DNA of 5,912 bases, from NCBI GenBank assembly GCA_030620215.1, contig JAUXFE010000043.1, forward strand, positions 1 to 5,912, written 5' to 3'. Numbering within the stretch: the stretch's first letter is position 1; each line of letters begins with the position of its first letter. The position numbers were made by a program, and so were the translations under genes. The notes beneath the pieces were generated by a model, which was not told the DNA's origin, ran no database searches, and saw only the letters and a program-made list of their open reading frames with translations. Source of the DNA: Candidatus Peregrinibacteria bacterium (GTDB lineage Bacteria > Patescibacteria > Gracilibacteria > UM-FILTER-43-11). Below are positions 5,366 to 5,912 of this stretch, piece by piece.

Positions 5366-5400
5366 AGCTATTACCCTATTCCGGGGCCCCTTTTTTTGGT

Positions 5401-5423
5401 AGGGCAGGCTCACAGTCTGCCCT
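5401..5423 (+). repeat. Compact GC-rich hairpin between converging genes
   Basis: AGGGCAG (5401-5407) pairs with CTGCCCT (5417-5423). G5408-T5416 (wobble on the plus strand), C5409-G5415 and T5410-A5414 extend it to 10 pairs with a CAC loop. It lies about 60 bases past the ATPase stop on the minus strand and directly after a seven-T run on the plus strand. No T-run follows it in either direction, so a terminator role is doubtful. Confidence 0.6.
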
Positions 5424-5466
5424 TCAATCCATATGTGCTATCAATACAAAATATTAAATCTAAGAT

Positions 5467-5494
5467 GGGAATCAGAAATCTGAAATCACAAATC
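5467..5494 (-). repeat. Four heptamer repeats over the ATPase stop codon
   Basis: Read on the minus strand, four adjacent 7-base units follow GATTTNN: GATTTGT, GATTTCA, GATTTCT and GATTCCC. The TGA stop (5486-5488) and the last two codons lie inside the run. As at tilS, a short-period repeat therefore meets the end of the coding sequence. Confidence 0.65.
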
Positions 5495-5912
5495 AGAATT
5501 ATTCCTCTCCATATGTCTTCTAAAAAACTTTATTGTTTCCATATAAAACAAATTGAGAGAAGCGGCCCCCACGCAAATCATCCAATCTGTAAATTTTAAA
5601 GGGACTAATTCAAAAATCATTTGAGCGCCCGGATGATACATAACAAAAAGGGTAACTGCTAATATTAAAAGCACGGCTGTAATCAAAAGGCGGTTATTAA
5701 AAACTCCGGTTACAAGCACCGATTCCCTAAGCGAACGGAAATTATATGTACCTATAATAAGCATGGCTACAATGGTTGCGAACACCATTGTACGGGCCAT
5801 TTCGATATTCTGAGAGGGGTTATACGAAAGGAAAACAATGAATGCTATAAGCGCGCTGAACACAGCAATGCCAAATACAATAAATGCGTTCCCTTTATTC
5901 ATAATAGCTTCA
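5486..5912 (-). CDS. P-type cation-transporting ATPase, C-terminal part (cut by window edge)
   Basis: The last 141 or so codons of a P-type ATPase, in the C-terminal transmembrane domain found in calcium and related cation pumps. From the first visible Met (5902): a membrane segment at about 6-26, the family signature ARTMVFATIV (36-45) with YNFRSLRES (53-61), NNRLLITAVLL (69-79), a segment at about 72-89, VPLKFTDW (100-107), and a last segment at about 106-122 followed by METIKFFRRH (121-130). The frame stays open from that Met to the right edge (codons for Glu-Ala-Ile), so the Met is internal rather than a start. The phosphorylation, nucleotide-binding and ion-site helices lie outside the window, so the transported ion cannot be told. 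The gene ends in TGA inside a heptamer repeat. The protein acts in the cytoplasmic membrane. Confidence 0.88.
   Translation of the reverse strand, partial: EAIMNKGNAFIVFGIAVFSALIAFIVFLSYNPSQNIEMARTMVFATIVAMLIIGTYNFRSLRESVLVTGVFNNRLLITAVLLILAVTLFVMYHPGAQMIFELVPLKFTDWMICVGAASLNLFYMETIKFFRRHMERNNSDL

Larger units (their letters stand above)
5189..5485. other. Gene-free stretch with several inverted repeats
   Basis: I see no credible gene here. Inverted repeats include CTCGCTAC/GTAGCGAG (5216-5223, 5252-5259), CGTTCC/GGAACG (5266-5271, 5304-5309), a long AT-rich pair (5315-5365) and a compact hairpin (5401-5423). CCGGGGCCCC followed by seven T (5381-5397) stands out, but the 8-base palindrome has no loop. 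The GGAAC...GGA...AATTT pattern appears twice (from 5304 and from 5335). The stretch lies between the tail-to-tail ends of tRNA-Glu (plus) and the ATPase gene (minus), so it could hold terminators for both, decayed repeats, or a small structured RNA. Confidence 0.5.

Noticed and set aside
5383..5397. GGGGCCCC plus seven T as an intrinsic terminator
   Set aside because: The palindrome has no loop, so only two or so pairs could form; a hairpin there is implausible.
5486..5488. UGA read as an amino acid, as in some Gracilibacteria-type lineages
   Set aside because: UGA ends the ATPase at the usual family length and no intact gene here carries an internal UGA, so the standard bacterial code fits.
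5342..5599. Plus-strand open frame of 85 codons
   Set aside because: It overlaps the C-terminal end of the ATPase gene in antisense and has no recognisable features.
5486..5902. A complete 138-residue membrane protein starting at the Met at 5902
   Set aside because: The frame is open to the window edge and the sequence is the last part of a P-type ATPase, so this Met is internal.

Overview
The window looks bacterial: it has sigma70-type -35/-10 promoters, a CCA-encoding tRNA-Glu, and TilS and PurH as ordinary single-copy housekeeping proteins. It is AT-rich by eye, and none of the visible start codons has a clear Shine-Dalgarno site. Stops of all three kinds occur (TAA for the FN3, tilS and purH genes, TAG for the small plus-strand gene, TGA for the ATPase), so nothing suggests a recoded UGA. 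Short tandem and inverted repeats crowd the gaps. This would suit a candidate-phylum (Patescibacteria/CPR-like) or other uncultivated lineage, but that placement is an impression, not a proof.

Layout from left to right: a repeat-rich hairpin (1-56); a secreted fibronectin-type-III protein on the minus strand (63-1232); a six-plus-six short-repeat array forming an imperfect giant hairpin (1246-1395); tilS, minus (1385-2785), with two repeat-derived insertions in its coding sequence; a near-perfect hairpin (2837-2891); purH, minus (2899-4419); a back-to-back divergent promoter pair; an unrecognised 150-residue plus-strand protein carrying a QLxLxF motif (4532-4984); tRNA-Glu(TTC) with a compact promoter and a nested hairpin after it (5015-5188); about 300 bases without a gene but with several inverted repeats; and the C-terminal end of a P-type cation ATPase, minus, cut by the right edge (5486-5912).

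The protein genes do not form an obvious pathway. PurH makes IMP, TilS modifies tRNA-Ile, the FN3 protein is exported and the ATPase moves ions. What unites the window is its repeats. All four minus-strand protein genes end in or next to short-period repeats, and three of these fold into large hairpins just after the stop. Two of the hairpins (1-56 and 2837-2891) are related in sequence, and two similar repeat structures sit in frame inside tilS. One tilS palindrome core, CCCGCTGAGCGGG, recurs in the hairpin after tRNA-Glu. In the two related hairpins the arm differences read as G-U wobbles on the transcribed strand, which hints that they act as RNA. This dispersed hairpin family is the best candidate for something undescribed here.
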